A stretch of DNA of 64,000 bases from Takakia lepidozioides (taxonomy: Eukaryota; Streptophyta; Takakiopsida; Takakiales; Takakiaceae): NCBI GenBank assembly GCA_030704615.1, contig CM060731.1, positions 67,498,756 to 67,562,755 of the forward strand. The letters run 5' to 3'. How positions within the stretch are numbered: the first letter of the stretch is position 1; every line of letters begins with the position of its first letter. Positions 35,815-47,797 of this stretch are shown here, piece by piece. A program made the translations under genes and the position numbers. The notes beneath the pieces were generated by a model that saw only the letters and a list, made by a program, of their open reading frames with translations, had not been told where the DNA came from and did no database searches.

Positions 35815-35893
35815 TTTGAGGGCCACAAATTGGACCTCAGACCTCCTCACTGTAATGCATATGAGTCACCTAGCCACCACGCTACCATCCGCT
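35815..35893 (-). repeat. tRNA-like SINE head
   Basis: Read on the minus strand, GGTAGCGTGGTGGCTAGG precedes a degenerate B box (GAGGTCCAATTTG). Identified by motif only. Confidence 0.3.
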
Positions 35894-36375
35894 TCTTGCC
35901 AAACCTTTGCTTTTTTAGTGCATAATTCTACAATCCAGGCTCGCAGATGAGAGGGGAGCTATGGGGGGTTGGGGATTTGACAGCGCGCCCTGCCGGAACT
36001 TGCCGGTATGGCCATCCTCGGCGGAACGTACCGGCAAGACTCCCACACTTGCATTGAACGTAGTCTTCTCTATTTTTCCCTTGTTTCTTCCAATTTGGAA
36101 ATTGTTATCACCATGTTCCATCATTAGCTCTTTGGGTACTGAAGCATGGGGTTCTCATTGGAGCCGGGACCACATCAGTGTTTATTAGAGTGAGCAATAA
36201 AAGGAACAAGGATGAGGCCTGTGGATGGAGTGTCGCGTAAAATATTGTGTCTCTTAGACCATCTATTACTGCCTCCATTGGAAGTTGGACACTTTGAACC
36301 CTAGATCACCTAGGTTATGCACAGGCAAGGCCCCACTAAGCGAGTAAGAGCAGCCATGGCCCCTCTTCCAATGCG

Positions 36376-36403
36376 ATATATATATATATATATATATATA
36401 TAT
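36376..36403. repeat. TA dinucleotide microsatellite
   Basis: About 14 uninterrupted TA units, 0.75 kb upstream of the TM9 start codon. Confidence 0.95.
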
Positions 36404-37139
36404 GACACCAACCGAAGCCAGCGTAAATAAGAGCCTCTTCCCCTTGCGGGTGCTGCCCCCTTTCAGAGATGGGCTCTATTTGTACCATAACTTGTCAGAG
36501 ATTGGTTAGATTGGTTAGCTGGCCACTTTCAATCTTACGTTTATTGAGGAATAGGGATGTGAGTGATGTAATAGTTGTGAAGTGCAATGTATTTGGGTCG
36601 TAGGTTGAGATTATCTTTCAAGCCTCGGATATTATTCCAATGCGAGAGTTGATGGATATAGAAATCGCTAGGTTTGGACCCAAACCAGGCCTCGGATCGG
36701 ACGCTATTAACTATGGGGTTAACCCTAATTAGCCCTAATGTGAAGAGGAAGAGAGAGGCAATGGGAAAGGACCACGGCCATCATCCCTCTCACGCAGTCC
36801 CTGGACCTGCCTGCGTTGCTCGCGTGTGCGAGCGTCTCTTTCTGGGGATCGTGTGGGCTCCAGAGAGCAGAAAGAAAGAGAGGCACAGCTCCTTTTTGTA
36901 GCATCTGCAGGTGTATTGTAGTCTGGTCTTGGATCGGGCAAGTGGTGATGTGGCAAGAGTAGTGCTTAGGGTTGAAGACTTTCAAGGGTTTTTGAGAGGC
37001 ACGCAGAAAAGGTTACGTCTTTCCTTTCCAGCTTGGAAAGTTTGCTCGCTAGGACGTTTCATTGTCGTAGGTTGGGGCGAAGGTTGACCCAAGTTGGGGG
37101 GGTTACAGCGCAGGCATCGGATTTTGGGGTTAGGGGGAA

Positions 37140-40100
37140 ATGGCGCGCGAGGCTATGGCATCCTTGGGGATGGCGATCGTGTTGTGCATTGTGTTCGGAA
37201 GTTTGAATGCCCATTCGAGTGCTGCCGACCATAAGTTTGCAGCGGGGGATCCAGTTCCTCTCTATGCTAATAAAGTGGGCCCTTTCCACAATCCCAGGTT
37301 AGTCATGACATGGCGTTAGGCGTCCTACCCCGTTTTGACATTGTCGATAACCTGTAAGAGGAGCAATGCTGGGGGTTGATGTGTATGATATGTAGGCTCT
37401 TTCAGAAACATTTTATCTTCCAATCTTGCACCATCATCCTCACAGTTCTCATTGTCTATCCTGGAGCCATCTTCGAAGATGCATTGCTGGCGAATGTGCC
37501 ACCCTGACATGGCGGGTGGCAAATGTTCACGTTGCTGCCAAGGGACTTTTCTTTTCACCTAACCCTCATAGACCTCAGTGACGACTCCGTCGATGTTTTG
37601 TTCACTACTGGTGGGCGAGTAGAAGCAACACAATGTAGGTGTTTGAATGAGTTAGCATCATTTTTGAATGGTCAATAGAAAGTTATTTGTACTTTTATGT
37701 AGCAATTTGTTTCAACTACCGATTCTTTGTCTTCATAAGGGGCTTGCCTTAGTATTCCATGTCAAGTTATCAGCTGTGAAACCATTGAAGTTTTCCTTCC
37801 AACATCGGGTTGTTCAAGATTCGTGGAGAGGCTTCTTATTGGGAACCTATAAATTTATTATCTTTGGGAAACGAGCATGTCTGTGATGCGTGAGCTCCCC
37901 AGGCTAATCCTCTTGAGCAGAACCTTCTGGGCATCTATGCAGTTGTATATGACTTAATAGGATGGAGCAGTGAAGCTTTTTTGCTGTGCCTTGATATCCT
38001 CAGGTCCCGGGATGGTATATCTGCAGGTTCCTGATCCATTGCCGATGTGTTACAGCCATGTTCTGGAAAAACATTAGATGTGAATCAATTGAACATCTAG
38101 AAGAGTTCACTGCTACGGTACAGCAGTACGGTGTGCAGACTAATCATGTGAGCTGCAGAAGTTTTGGAATAATGTCAGGGGAGTGTAGACTTATTATGCA
38201 ACTCAATTGGAGATGAAGATGAGTTCTTCAGTTGGACCCACCTGAAACTAAAGATCCACCTCACAAAGGCCTGTTTGTCAGGTTCATCACATCTTGGATA
38301 TCTGATTATCTGGGGGCAGGGTTTGGATCATGCCAGCTCCATGGGGAACATCCAAGTTCACCTTGATTAAGAATAGATACATATTTAATGATATGATCTT
38401 CAGTGCCAAAGTTTACACCAGAGTGCAGCAATTGTTTCAGGTCTTCCATCATTACTGTGTCTATGTCATGTTCCATAACAGTCACTTCTTTCTTCTCCCT
38501 CATTCTTTATATAATGGGTTTACAAATCCTTGTTAAACCTTCTTTTTTGCGGTGGATAATGTATCCTTCTCCTTCAGTACTTTTCAAAGGTGAGGCAGAA
38601 TTTTACTGTGCACTCACATGGCAGCGGATGCATTTTATAATGGTTAACCCCTACTCTGCACTCGTTTCATCCTAAGAAATGCAGTGTCTTTGGAGATGTG
38701 AATAGAGGCCAGGATTAGTGATTAGGTCAGGTTCCATCTGTACATAGATGTGGAAATGTGAATTCTCATATACTCTAATTGCAAAGGATAATACTGCAAA
38801 GGAATGCAGGCACTTTGAGGAAATGGAAAGTCCTGGAATAGTTTTGTAATCTTATGTGTACCTTGTGGTGGGTGGTGGATGCAGTGAGACCTACAAGTAT
38901 TTCGACCTGCCCTTCTGCCAACCTAAAGGTTTTCTCTTTTGGCTGTTTGCTTTCCCTGTCACCATCTGTCTGTCGATCTGATTGGTACCAGCTTAGCATA
39001 TAATTTCCTAATGGTCCACCATAGATTTCAATCAATGTGCCTATTGAGCCAATGAGTTACACTATGCTCATTGGCTTAGTAAAAATTCACTGGACAAACT
39101 TCCTTCACAAGCCCCAATTTGCTCAGTCAGTTTTTGGACTGTGTACAAGTTGATTCAAAAGTGGCTGAAATCTGCCACATCACATGCCACCTGCATGTCA
39201 ACATTTCCAGAAATGCCCAATATGAAGTGGTCTAATTTGTTATTCTTTTGGACTGCATGTGGAGAACATATTAAAGACTTTTCTTAGAAAAGCAGCAGTT
39301 GTCAACTTCTGTTAATTGTGTAGATCACAAAAATGTGGTAAGGGCACACTTTATTGCAGTGGTACAATACGCTCGTCCAGAAAGCAGAGAGACTCCTGCA
39401 CCCTTTTGCATTCTGCAACACCAGGTCATATCCAGCAGGAGGGGAATAACTACTGGGAGCAAGTTGGAAGGCCTAATGTACTTAAGGTCGCCTGAAGCTC
39501 TGTCTGACTGTCTTGTGGAAGTCATGCCTTGTGGTGGCATTCAGGAATGCTGCATTTAGAATGTTACCAGGCCGCCAAATTGTCCTCACCCAAACCTGCA
39601 TCACTTGAATTGACATGACCTGGATGATCAGACACATTCATTGTGTGCTAGGTCTTAGGAGGAAAGAGATCGGTTTTGATAAGATTTTTCTGTTGGCTCA
39701 TCTACAAACATGCAGGGCAGATTACAGAAAAAAGGGAGGATCTCGGGGAGGTTCTCAATGGTGATCGAATGGTGGATGCACTCTACCAGCTCAAGTTCCG
39801 TGAGGATAAACAGACTGAGGTTCTCTGCAAAAAGAAGCTGCAGAAGGCTGATTTGGAAAAGTTCAGGGATGCCGTGAAGAATGACTACTACTTTCAAATG
39901 TATTACGACGATTTGCCCATCTGGGGCTTCATTGGCAAGGGTGAACTGAAGGGAAAGGAACTCAAGTACTCTTTATTCACACATGTGCATTTTGACATTC
40001 TTTATAACAATGACCGAGTAATTGAGATCACTGTTGGGACAGATCCCTTGTACACAGTGGACATCACTGACGATAAAGTGCAAGATGTTGAGTTCACTTA

Positions 40101-42721
40101 TTCTTCCAAGTGGAAGGAGACTGTCAAGCCATTTGAGCAGCGGATGGAAAAATACTCGCGGTATTCATTTCTACCCCAGCATCTTGAGATCCATTGGTTC
40201 TCAATCATCAACTCATGCGTGACTGTCCTCCTCCTCACAGGGTTCCTGGCTACTATTCTGATGCGAGTTCTCAAGAATGACTTCATTAAGTAAGTTCTTC
40301 TGTTTCTCTTGAGAGATGGGTCAGGAGGGTTCTAGTTGCAATCTCAACTATTGACAAACATGACTTCATTCTATTGGGTAGTTCAAAAGGCTTCAGGACA
40401 TCTCTCCTATACCATGTCTGTATCACAATACCATCAAGAAAGTTGTTTGGTGTCAGCTTGTCACATGGTCATTGACTTTGAAGTCTTTGGATTTCAGCTA
40501 GGAGTTAGACTGGTGCACCTTCCTTGAAAGGTATCAAGACTAGATGGATGCTAATAGTAGTTGATTTATCACATGCATGACTTCGCTGGTTAGATATTCA
40601 CGTGATGAGGAGGCGGTTGAAGATCAAGAAGAGACGGGCTGGAAGTATATTCATGGTGATGTGTTCAGATATCCACCGTACAAGTCGCTCTTTTGTGCGG
40701 TGCTTGGAAGTGGAGCTCAGCTTCTGGCACTGTGAGTAGTTGATTTTGAATTTGGGTTGTAGATCTGTGTTTGCATTGGATAATTATTTAAGATGGTGAG
40801 TCATATCTTGTGATTCCAGGGATCAGTATTCAAAGTATTTATTCCTGAAAGTTTAGAGGAATACAGTAGGACTCTGTCCTGCAGAGATATCCTTCTGGCG
40901 GGGGTCAGTAGAATCGTAGTTGGTGTGTACTAAGTATGCTGTGTGCTATTCCTAGGTAAAGCTTGACTTAAATGATGGTAGAGGAGCTGATTTTGAGCTA
41001 ATAGTGAGAATGGGTTTGACAAAGGTGAAGCTAATCTGGTTTTTGTGGACAGGGCTATATTCATCTTTATGCTTGCGTTGATTGGAGTGTTCTACCCATA
41101 CAACCGCGGGGCTCTCTATACAGCCCTTGTTGTGATCTATGCTCTCACCTCAGGCATTGCTGGCTATACTTCTGCGTCTTTCTACAAGCAGCTTGAAGGA
41201 GTGAACTGGGTAAGCCTAAATTGGGGGCATTGGGGACTTCATCCGTTCTTAATCTCATGTCTACAACTTGTACTTCAGTTGTGGCTGGCAGCCACAGCTT
41301 TGACTTGTCATTTGTTTCCCCTCTATTAAGATGGACAGTCAGCGTCAGGACAAGTGCAAATCTCATGCACACACCAGAAAAGCATCTGTGGATGTTTCTT
41401 GAAGGCAGGTGCATGACTCAATGACCAATCTGCATTGTTGAGCACTAATGAAGGTCAAAAGGTTTCATGAAGTACATTACTTAAATGAGAATGTTTGTGC
41501 AGAGGCAGATAGAGGACAGGTTTCATTTAGAGGCTAAGGGGTGGGACAGGAAGACAAAGAGAGATGGTATCCTTCAGTGATTGATTAGCAGTGACGGAAC
41601 ACTGACGATGTAGAGCTTACTTAGCAACATTACTGAAAATATGTGGGAATTTATGTACAGGTGCGAAACGTGCTTCTAACTGGCTGTTTATTTTGTGGGC
41701 CACTGTTCCTTACCTTCTCCTTTTTGAACACGGTTGCAATTTTCTACAACTCAACTGCAGCCTTACCATTTGGCACCATTTTGGTTATCTTCCTAATCTG
41801 GACCCTGGTAACTTCCCCATTGCTGGTGCTTGGTGGCATTGCTGGGAAAAACAGCAAGTCGGACTTCCAGGCCCCCTGCAGAACGACAAAATATCCGAGG
41901 GAAATACCAGCTCTCCCGTGGTATCGCCATACTGTGCCGCAGATGGCCATGGCTGGTTTCCTGCCATTTAGTGCAATTTACATTGAGCTTTACTACATCT
42001 TTGCCAGTGTGTGGGGCCACAAGGTTTACACCATCTACAGCATTCTCTTCATTGTCTTCATCATCCTTATCGTTGTGACAGCTTTCATCACAATTGCACT
42101 GACCTACTTCCAGCTAGCCGTGGAGGACCATGAATGGTGGTGGAGGTATGTTTCTTTCAAGTTAATTGATACCACTTACAGGAACAAAAAGCTAGGGCCA
42201 AAGAGCATGAATGGCACAGGCTAGAGTGAAGCAAAACTAGTAATCATAGTGTGGTATCTCCCCTGATTGCTCGGTTAAGTACACCCTGGTTTCTTAATAT
42301 TTCCTCATATCTGTAGCAAACAGTTGAAGTGTAAGAAAGGGTACTAGTCTTGAGGGGGATTTCATGAATGAATCTGCCAAGAGAGGTTGGTAGGTCGGAG
42401 CCAACCAAAAGTGGTTCTGCACTAGGAGGAAAACAAATTCCTAGGTGTGTTATTGGCATTGGTTCATATGGATTTTGATGCTTGTGTGGTTCCCTCTGCA
42501 GGGCTGTTCTGTGTGGAGGTTCAACAGGGGTGTTCATTTTTGGATATTGTTTCTATTACTACCATGCCCGCTCCGACATGAATGGTTTCATGCAGACATC
42601 CTTCTTTTTCGGCTATATGGCCTGCATTTGTTATGGATTCTTCCTAATGTTAGGGACTGTGGGCTTCCGGGCATCACTGTTGTTCGTTCGCCACATCTAT
42701 CGGTCCATCAAATGTGAGTGA
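37140..42721 (+). CDS. TM9 (nonaspanin/EMP) family membrane protein, complete
   Basis: Seven exons fit perfectly: 37140-37297, 38885-38928, 39716-40289, 40594-40731, 41053-41209, 41661-42145 and 42502-42721. All have GT-AG ends and consistent phases, giving 1,776 nt and 591 residues, the usual length. A signal peptide (about residues 1-28) is followed by the family start [16 protein letters not shown], then [11 protein letters not shown] in a 44 nt exon. The lumenal domain runs to about residue 230 ([19 protein letters not shown]), followed by nine membrane spans with [39 protein letters not shown] and [13 protein letters not shown]. It ends in RSIKCE; the Lys-x-Glu tail is the Golgi-retention, COPI-binding type described for plant EMP12. 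Proteins of this family act in Golgi and endosomal membranes in sorting and adhesion-related traffic. The start is fixed by the signal peptide. Confidence 0.96.
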
Positions 42722-43877
42722 GGAAGACCGTGGTGAAGTGTTTCACCAGAAGAGAAGTAGATATTTAGTGTAGTCTTTGTTACTCGTGCAGAGACAGATT
42801 TGAGGTGTACAAATGTAGTCCTTCAATTGAAGGGCAGCTCCAACAGAGGGGTTTTCCCAGTTGGCTTAGTTCCCATAGAGATCCCTCATCTCATTGGCGA
42901 GAACAGGGTTGGCTAGTTCTCCAGAGTCACAGAGAAGATGAGTAGATTTTTGTGTAATTGGAAGACAGTATGATTTGCATTCAGGGAGCGGATGGGAGAG
43001 GTTGGTCCCCCTTTGGGTGTTTACTGCTGATGTCAACATCCGAGTGTGTTGGTCTCATGGTTACATTCAAATGGGGACATACTGACAGAACTCAAATCTG
43101 GTTGCAGCAGATAGATAGCTTACAAATTAGTAGCCCTTTACTTGCATGCCTGCTTAATTGGGCATTATGTCAGAGAGGTCTGGCAATGTCACTATCTAGT
43201 TTCTAATTGAGTTGGAATGTCCCTTGATTTGTGCGTCAGTGTATCATATCCTCTCTTGCTAGAAGTTCACTCCTGGGAGTTGTGAACAACGTTATTTGCT
43301 ATGGATGAGTGACTTCTACCCCCATGTTGAATGATGATTGAGTCTTCATCTCAGGCCAGTCTTCTTTTCTGCTGTTACTGTGGTTTCACATCCCTGCTTG
43401 GCTGGAGCACCGCAGAACAAACATTACACGGCTATCCCCTAACCCATCTAAATTATCCACTTGTTTCATGTAGCTATATTGTCAATGGCTACCAATCTTT
43501 GAATCATCTCCGCCAGGAACAAGGGTTGATGAATCATCGAGGGAAAGTCAGCTATATTGTCAATGGCTACCAATCAAGAAGGGTTGATGAAGCATCTGAA
43601 GAAAAGAGGGAAAGTCAGTATGGCAAACAACCTGAAAGTGAAGTAATAGGTCATATCTGCAAGTGCAAGGTACTGGGAGGTGGTTACTGTTATGTGGATC
43701 TTTTGGTGTTTTCAATCCCTTGTCCTCACATGCTGCTCTTACAACTACCCTATTCCAATGGAAATGAACTCCTGGTTTCTAAAATTGCAGGAAGTATGGC
43801 TTGGTTTGGCCTTTCTCGGCTATCGTCACTTCACTCTTAAGATTCCTTGCTTCTGATCTATCACCATACGAGCACCG
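42722..43877. other. TM9 to SDHB intergenic region
   Basis: 1.16 kb holding the TM9 3' region and the SDHB upstream region. It includes the 79 bp duplication at 43471-43620. No other gene was seen. Confidence 0.5.
43471..43620 (+). repeat. 79 bp diverged direct duplication upstream of SDHB
   Basis: AGCTATATTGTCAATGGCTA occurs at about 43471 and 43549. Both copies are followed by AAGGGTTGATGAA and then GGGAAAGTCAG. It stays open across both copies in one frame, but no coding role is supported. Confidence 0.6.
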
Positions 43878-44965
43878 ATGTCATCTCTTAGCAAGGCAGC
43901 CTCGGCCAAGCGTGCTCTCTGTTGGGTTGCACTCAGAGCAGCCTCTACGTCCGCCAAGGCAAGAGCATCTTCCAACGACTCTACATCATCCCTTTCCAAG
44001 CCCGCAAACCTCAAGAAGTTTGCAATCTATCGATGGAACCCGGACAAGAACGAGAAACCGCATCTGGAGACCTTCCCAATAAACACAAGCGACTGCGGGC
44101 CGATGGTGCTAGATGCACTGATCAAGATCAAGAATGAGACTGATACCAGTCTTACATTTCGCCGATCGTGCAGAGAGGGCATCTGCGGGTCGTGTGCTAT
44201 GAACATCGAGGGAGTGAATGGCCTGGCATGTCTGACCAAGATCGACACGAATGCTTCGTCCGTGACCAACATCACCCCGCTGCCCCATATGTATGTTGTG
44301 AAGGATTTGGTGGTGGATATGACTCAGTTTTATAACCAGTATAAGAGTGTGGAGCCATGGCTGAAGACTAGAAAACCCAGCACGGACGGGAAGGAGTATT
44401 TTCAGAGCAAACAGGACAGGGAGAAGTTGGATGGCATGTACGAGTGTATCCTGTGTGCGTGTTGCAGTACCTCATGCCCAAGTTATTGGTGGAATCCTGA
44501 GAAGTACCTTGGTCCCGCCGCTCTCCTTCATGCACACAGGTACTCAGGCCCTCAAGTCTCTTTTTCTTCGCCGTTGATATGGTTTCATCTTTCTCTTTCA
44601 TTCAGTTACAGATCAGAGAAAGTTTTGCAGTTTTGCTCGCGCTTACATCATATAGGTTTTTCGATTCTACCACTCACTTCTATTAGGTTAGTGTGTAGGA
44701 GCTGAGGTCCAATTCAGTTACGGGTGCAAAACATTCTCAGAATATGTAGTTCTGCACTTACGTCTGCATCCTTCATTCACGTTTTGAACGCAGATGGATA
44801 GCAGATAGCCGAGATGAGTACACAAATGAGAGGCTGGAGGCAATTGATGATGAGTTCAAGCTGTACCGTTGCCATACCATTATGAATTGTGCAAAAGCAT
44901 GTCCCAAAGGGTTGAATCCTGGCATGCAAATCGCAAAGCTCAAGGGGCTTCAGGCGCGACGATGA
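43878..44965 (+). CDS. SDH2: Succinate dehydrogenase iron-sulfur subunit (complex II)
   Basis: Two exons (43878-44539 and 44794-44965) give 834 nt and 277 residues. The N-terminal 45 or so residues are rich in Ala, Ser, Arg and Lys, as in a mitochondrial presequence. The [2Fe-2S] cysteines are in [16 protein letters not shown] and GLACLTKID. The [4Fe-4S] cluster motif is [12 protein letters not shown] and the [3Fe-4S] motif is [14 protein letters not shown]. The intron falls in [11 protein letters not shown]. The protein carries electrons from the flavoprotein subunit to ubiquinone in the inner mitochondrial membrane, serving both the TCA cycle and respiration. All expected cluster ligands are present, so the gene looks intact. 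The ATG is chosen because it opens the presequence. Confidence 0.97.
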
Positions 44966-45060
44966 TCTGGTCATTATTTCACCAACATTTGGTGATTCTC
45001 TCTTTGGGCCAGCAGGTTCACAAGCCAGGAATGAGGGGAATTGTGTGATTGGGCTGTGTG

Positions 45061-45262
45061 ATTGTTGGACAATCCATTGTAGAGGTCTTACAGTGTGCAG
45101 TGGAAGCAAATTCACCTTTTCTGCTGTATTCAAACGGGACTATGCCCATAGTGCCACATGTAATTGTTGGACAATCCATTGTAGAGGTCTTACAGTGTGC
45201 AGTGGAAGCAAATTCACCTTTTCTGCTGTATTCAAACGGGACTATGCCCATAGTGCCACAGC
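45061..45262. repeat. Near-perfect 102 bp tandem duplication behind SDHB
   Basis: Units start ATTGTTGGACAATCCATTGT at 45061 and 45163. The first 97 or so bases are identical. The period is a multiple of three, so frames stay open through both copies. It lies about 100 bp after the SDHB stop and probably in its 3' untranslated region. Confidence 0.95.
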
Positions 45263-47797
45263 AAGCAGTTTCTCTCATTTGATGAGGACTACATTGTTGT
45301 CTCTTGTCTTTGATTTTCCTTTCCCCCATTAAGCCCATTGAACGTCCAATGGACGCCGTAAAGTTCTTTTCTTTCTTTCTTTCTTTCTGTTTCTTTTCTG
45401 TCTCCATGGGTTGTCATTGGAGGTGCTGTAGAGCAGGCGGTATTGGAAGCAAGTGGTGTGATGATATGTACCAAGTTTTTGCATATTAAACTTTCCCAGT
45501 TGACGTGGTCTATTTAGAGGTAGGAATTGCAGGGAATGTTTCTTATTTTCTTTGATTGAAGTGCTCAGAGATTGTGGAGGGATTTCACAAATTGAGTGGT
45601 GCCACTACTGTTGCCCTCTCTGGAGACAAAGCAGGGCTGTAGGGTTTCTTCACCCAAAAATGTTTCAAATAATAACAGCACCCCTTGTTCCAGGTTGCCC
45701 TCGTTGCAACATACCCAATCCTTGGGAAATTGTTCTATTTTAATTTCTTGCAGATACAGAAGGATGCTGAGGATACAATTGCAAGTGGACGATCTTAGTG
45801 CATGAAGTGCCCACCGTCTGCCCCCCATGGAATGGTGGAAGTTCACTGCTCCAGAAACCTAGCTTGAGATGTGCATTTCACTCTCTTCCACTTCGGGCAT
45901 TTCGGGCAGGTTCCAAAGAAATTGACGACGATGATGTGGCTAGGACGACCTAGCTACGATGACGTGTTTATGATGATGTGGCGATGATGACCTGGTGACG
46001 ATGATGTGCCTACGATGACGTGGCGACGAAACGTGGCGATGATGATGTGGCACTATTGGCACCCTATTCCTGCTCTACGCTAAACTAGTAGCCAGAATTT
46101 AATAGTGAAACCGAGGTAAAAGGGGCTGGGGAGGATTTGACAGGGGCCCCGCCGGAGGGGCCCAGGCTGCCGGACCCGGCAAAAGTACTGTCAGTTCGTA
46201 CGCGTCCATTGAGTTCTTACACATCTTCCAAATTTCATTTAATGAAATTTCCAACCTTAGTAGCGAAGGCTGTCACTCCTTCATCCAGCTAAATCGTCCA
46301 TTTTGTGATGATGAACGTGCGCATAACCAAGAGCTAATATCCATCCATCCAATGCAACGGCTAGCCTGACTAGCCTGTTTGAGTGTGTCTGAGCTACTGC
46401 TGTTAAATTTTCATATGGGTTCTTTGTGAAGGCTCCAGGGATTCTTGGAAGCTGGAAGAGGGAGGCTCGTAGCGTTGTGTAGAGATAGATGGTATGGCTG
46501 ACTGTTTCGACAGGTATATCTACACTGAAGTTGGAATCAAAGTTTTTGGAGAAGAAAGTCAAGAAAGTGTAATCGAAGGAAAAAGGCTGATGGCCTCCTT
46601 CCAAAATGGTAAAGCTCAAAGTGTAGTGCAACATATGAGAGAATGAAAAGAAGTGGGGCCCCCTTCCTGGGCATCTGACATTTGTAAATAGTCTCAAATG
46701 GAAGTCTTGCCTCTGTGACCATGTAGAACCCCTAAGACAGGACGGGGGTACCAAACAAACAGATACCTACAAGATCTTGACTGCCTTGATTTCCTTGATC
46801 CATGCCACTCTACCCATGTGACATTCTTTACCTAAGTATGTTACATAGAAACCATGTCTAGCATATACAAGTGGACAATGTCAAACATTGTAAGAAGCCA
46901 CACCTGTCATGTCAGGTGAGACATCTAAGATTCTAAGTTTTATGTGGGTTAGCTGCATACCACTCATGTCAACCCCAAACCACACACCAGTGAAAGTGAG
47001 CTGGTAGTAGTTGACCCTTCAGTGGCTTCAAACTCTAAGAGACAAACCGAGGTTCATATGAGGCCATTTGGGTACATGAGACGAAATACAACACTACATT
47101 GAAGCTGACTACATATTGTAGAATGTGAATCTATAGCATCCTGTAGCCCACAAGTGACACAAGGTCAAGCTCAATTAGCACGAGGGATTGGCGCTGCCCT
47201 GCTGACATCTGATAGGCCTCCCCGCATGGAAACTCACTCCACACCTTTACTGGCTGCAACCTCCCCTGCCAACCCAACACTCACACTTTACTCCCTCACC
47301 CTTTCCTGCTTTCCTTGAAACCTCTTCTTTCTCCCAAAGTATCATGAAAAAGACACTAATTGAGTAACGTAAAGAACGAGAGGGAGAGGGAGAACTGAGT
47401 TTGCAGAGAATCACACAACCATTACATCTCACAATGAAAATCGTGGGTGGTTGGGGAGGGACATACTGATTGAGATTTCATATCTGGTTGTTGTGATTGC
47501 TCAGCCATTACCAGCTTCAGGTCGATTCCAACATCCACAGGGAACAGTACTTGACTTCCACCACATTCAATCTGATCTGTTTTATGGTGGTTTCTACTCT
47601 CAACCAATCTTGGTCTTCATGTTCTGATGTACCAAGGAGTAGCTTGTATGTGACTAGGGGACTACATCCCAATGGCCCGACTGCGAATGCCACCCATTGA
47701 TCAATCATCCATCGACCAATTTGTAGCAATCATGCAGGAATATCTGGAACCAGCAGTTTAGTGGGACAGTGCACTTTCTTTAATGCATATGCTTGTT
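45263..47797. other. Intergenic region between SDHB and the PPR gene
   Basis: No supported gene. It includes a TTTC-rich run at about 45365-45405 and the GATGATGTGG-type array at 45920-46050. A 157-codon minus frame (46281-46754) has no recognisable motif. Confidence 0.45.
45920..46050. repeat. Degenerate short tandem array (ACGATGATGTGG-like)
   Basis: About nine loose copies of a 12-14 bp unit such as CGATGATGTGGC, CGATGACGTGTT and CGATGACGTGGC. The copies vary in length and sequence. Confidence 0.7.

Larger units (their letters stand above)
30434..37139. other. 6.7 kb anonymous region
   Basis: No gene is supported. A 107-codon minus frame (30569-30892) and plus frames at 31500-31790 and 32315-32581 have no recognisable motif. 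The region carries two copies of the dispersed core (31205-31335), a GGTAT-rich repeat (34340-34560), tRNA-like heads (34570-34650 and 35815-35893), a short duplicated frame (34807-34857) and a TA tract (36376-36403). This is typical intergenic repeat debris. Confidence 0.45.

Noticed and set aside
45018-45407. Repeat-containing 129-codon minus frame and matching plus frames behind SDHB
   Set aside because: They are open only because the 102 bp duplicated unit is a multiple of three. There are no motifs and the position is in a 3' untranslated region.
45920-46050. Possible CRISPR-like array
   Set aside because: The unit is 12-14 bp, irregular and lacks spacers. The genome is a plant's.
46281-46754. 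157-codon minus-strand frame between SDHB and PPR genes
   Set aside because: It has no recognisable domain, no partner exons and ordinary intergenic composition.
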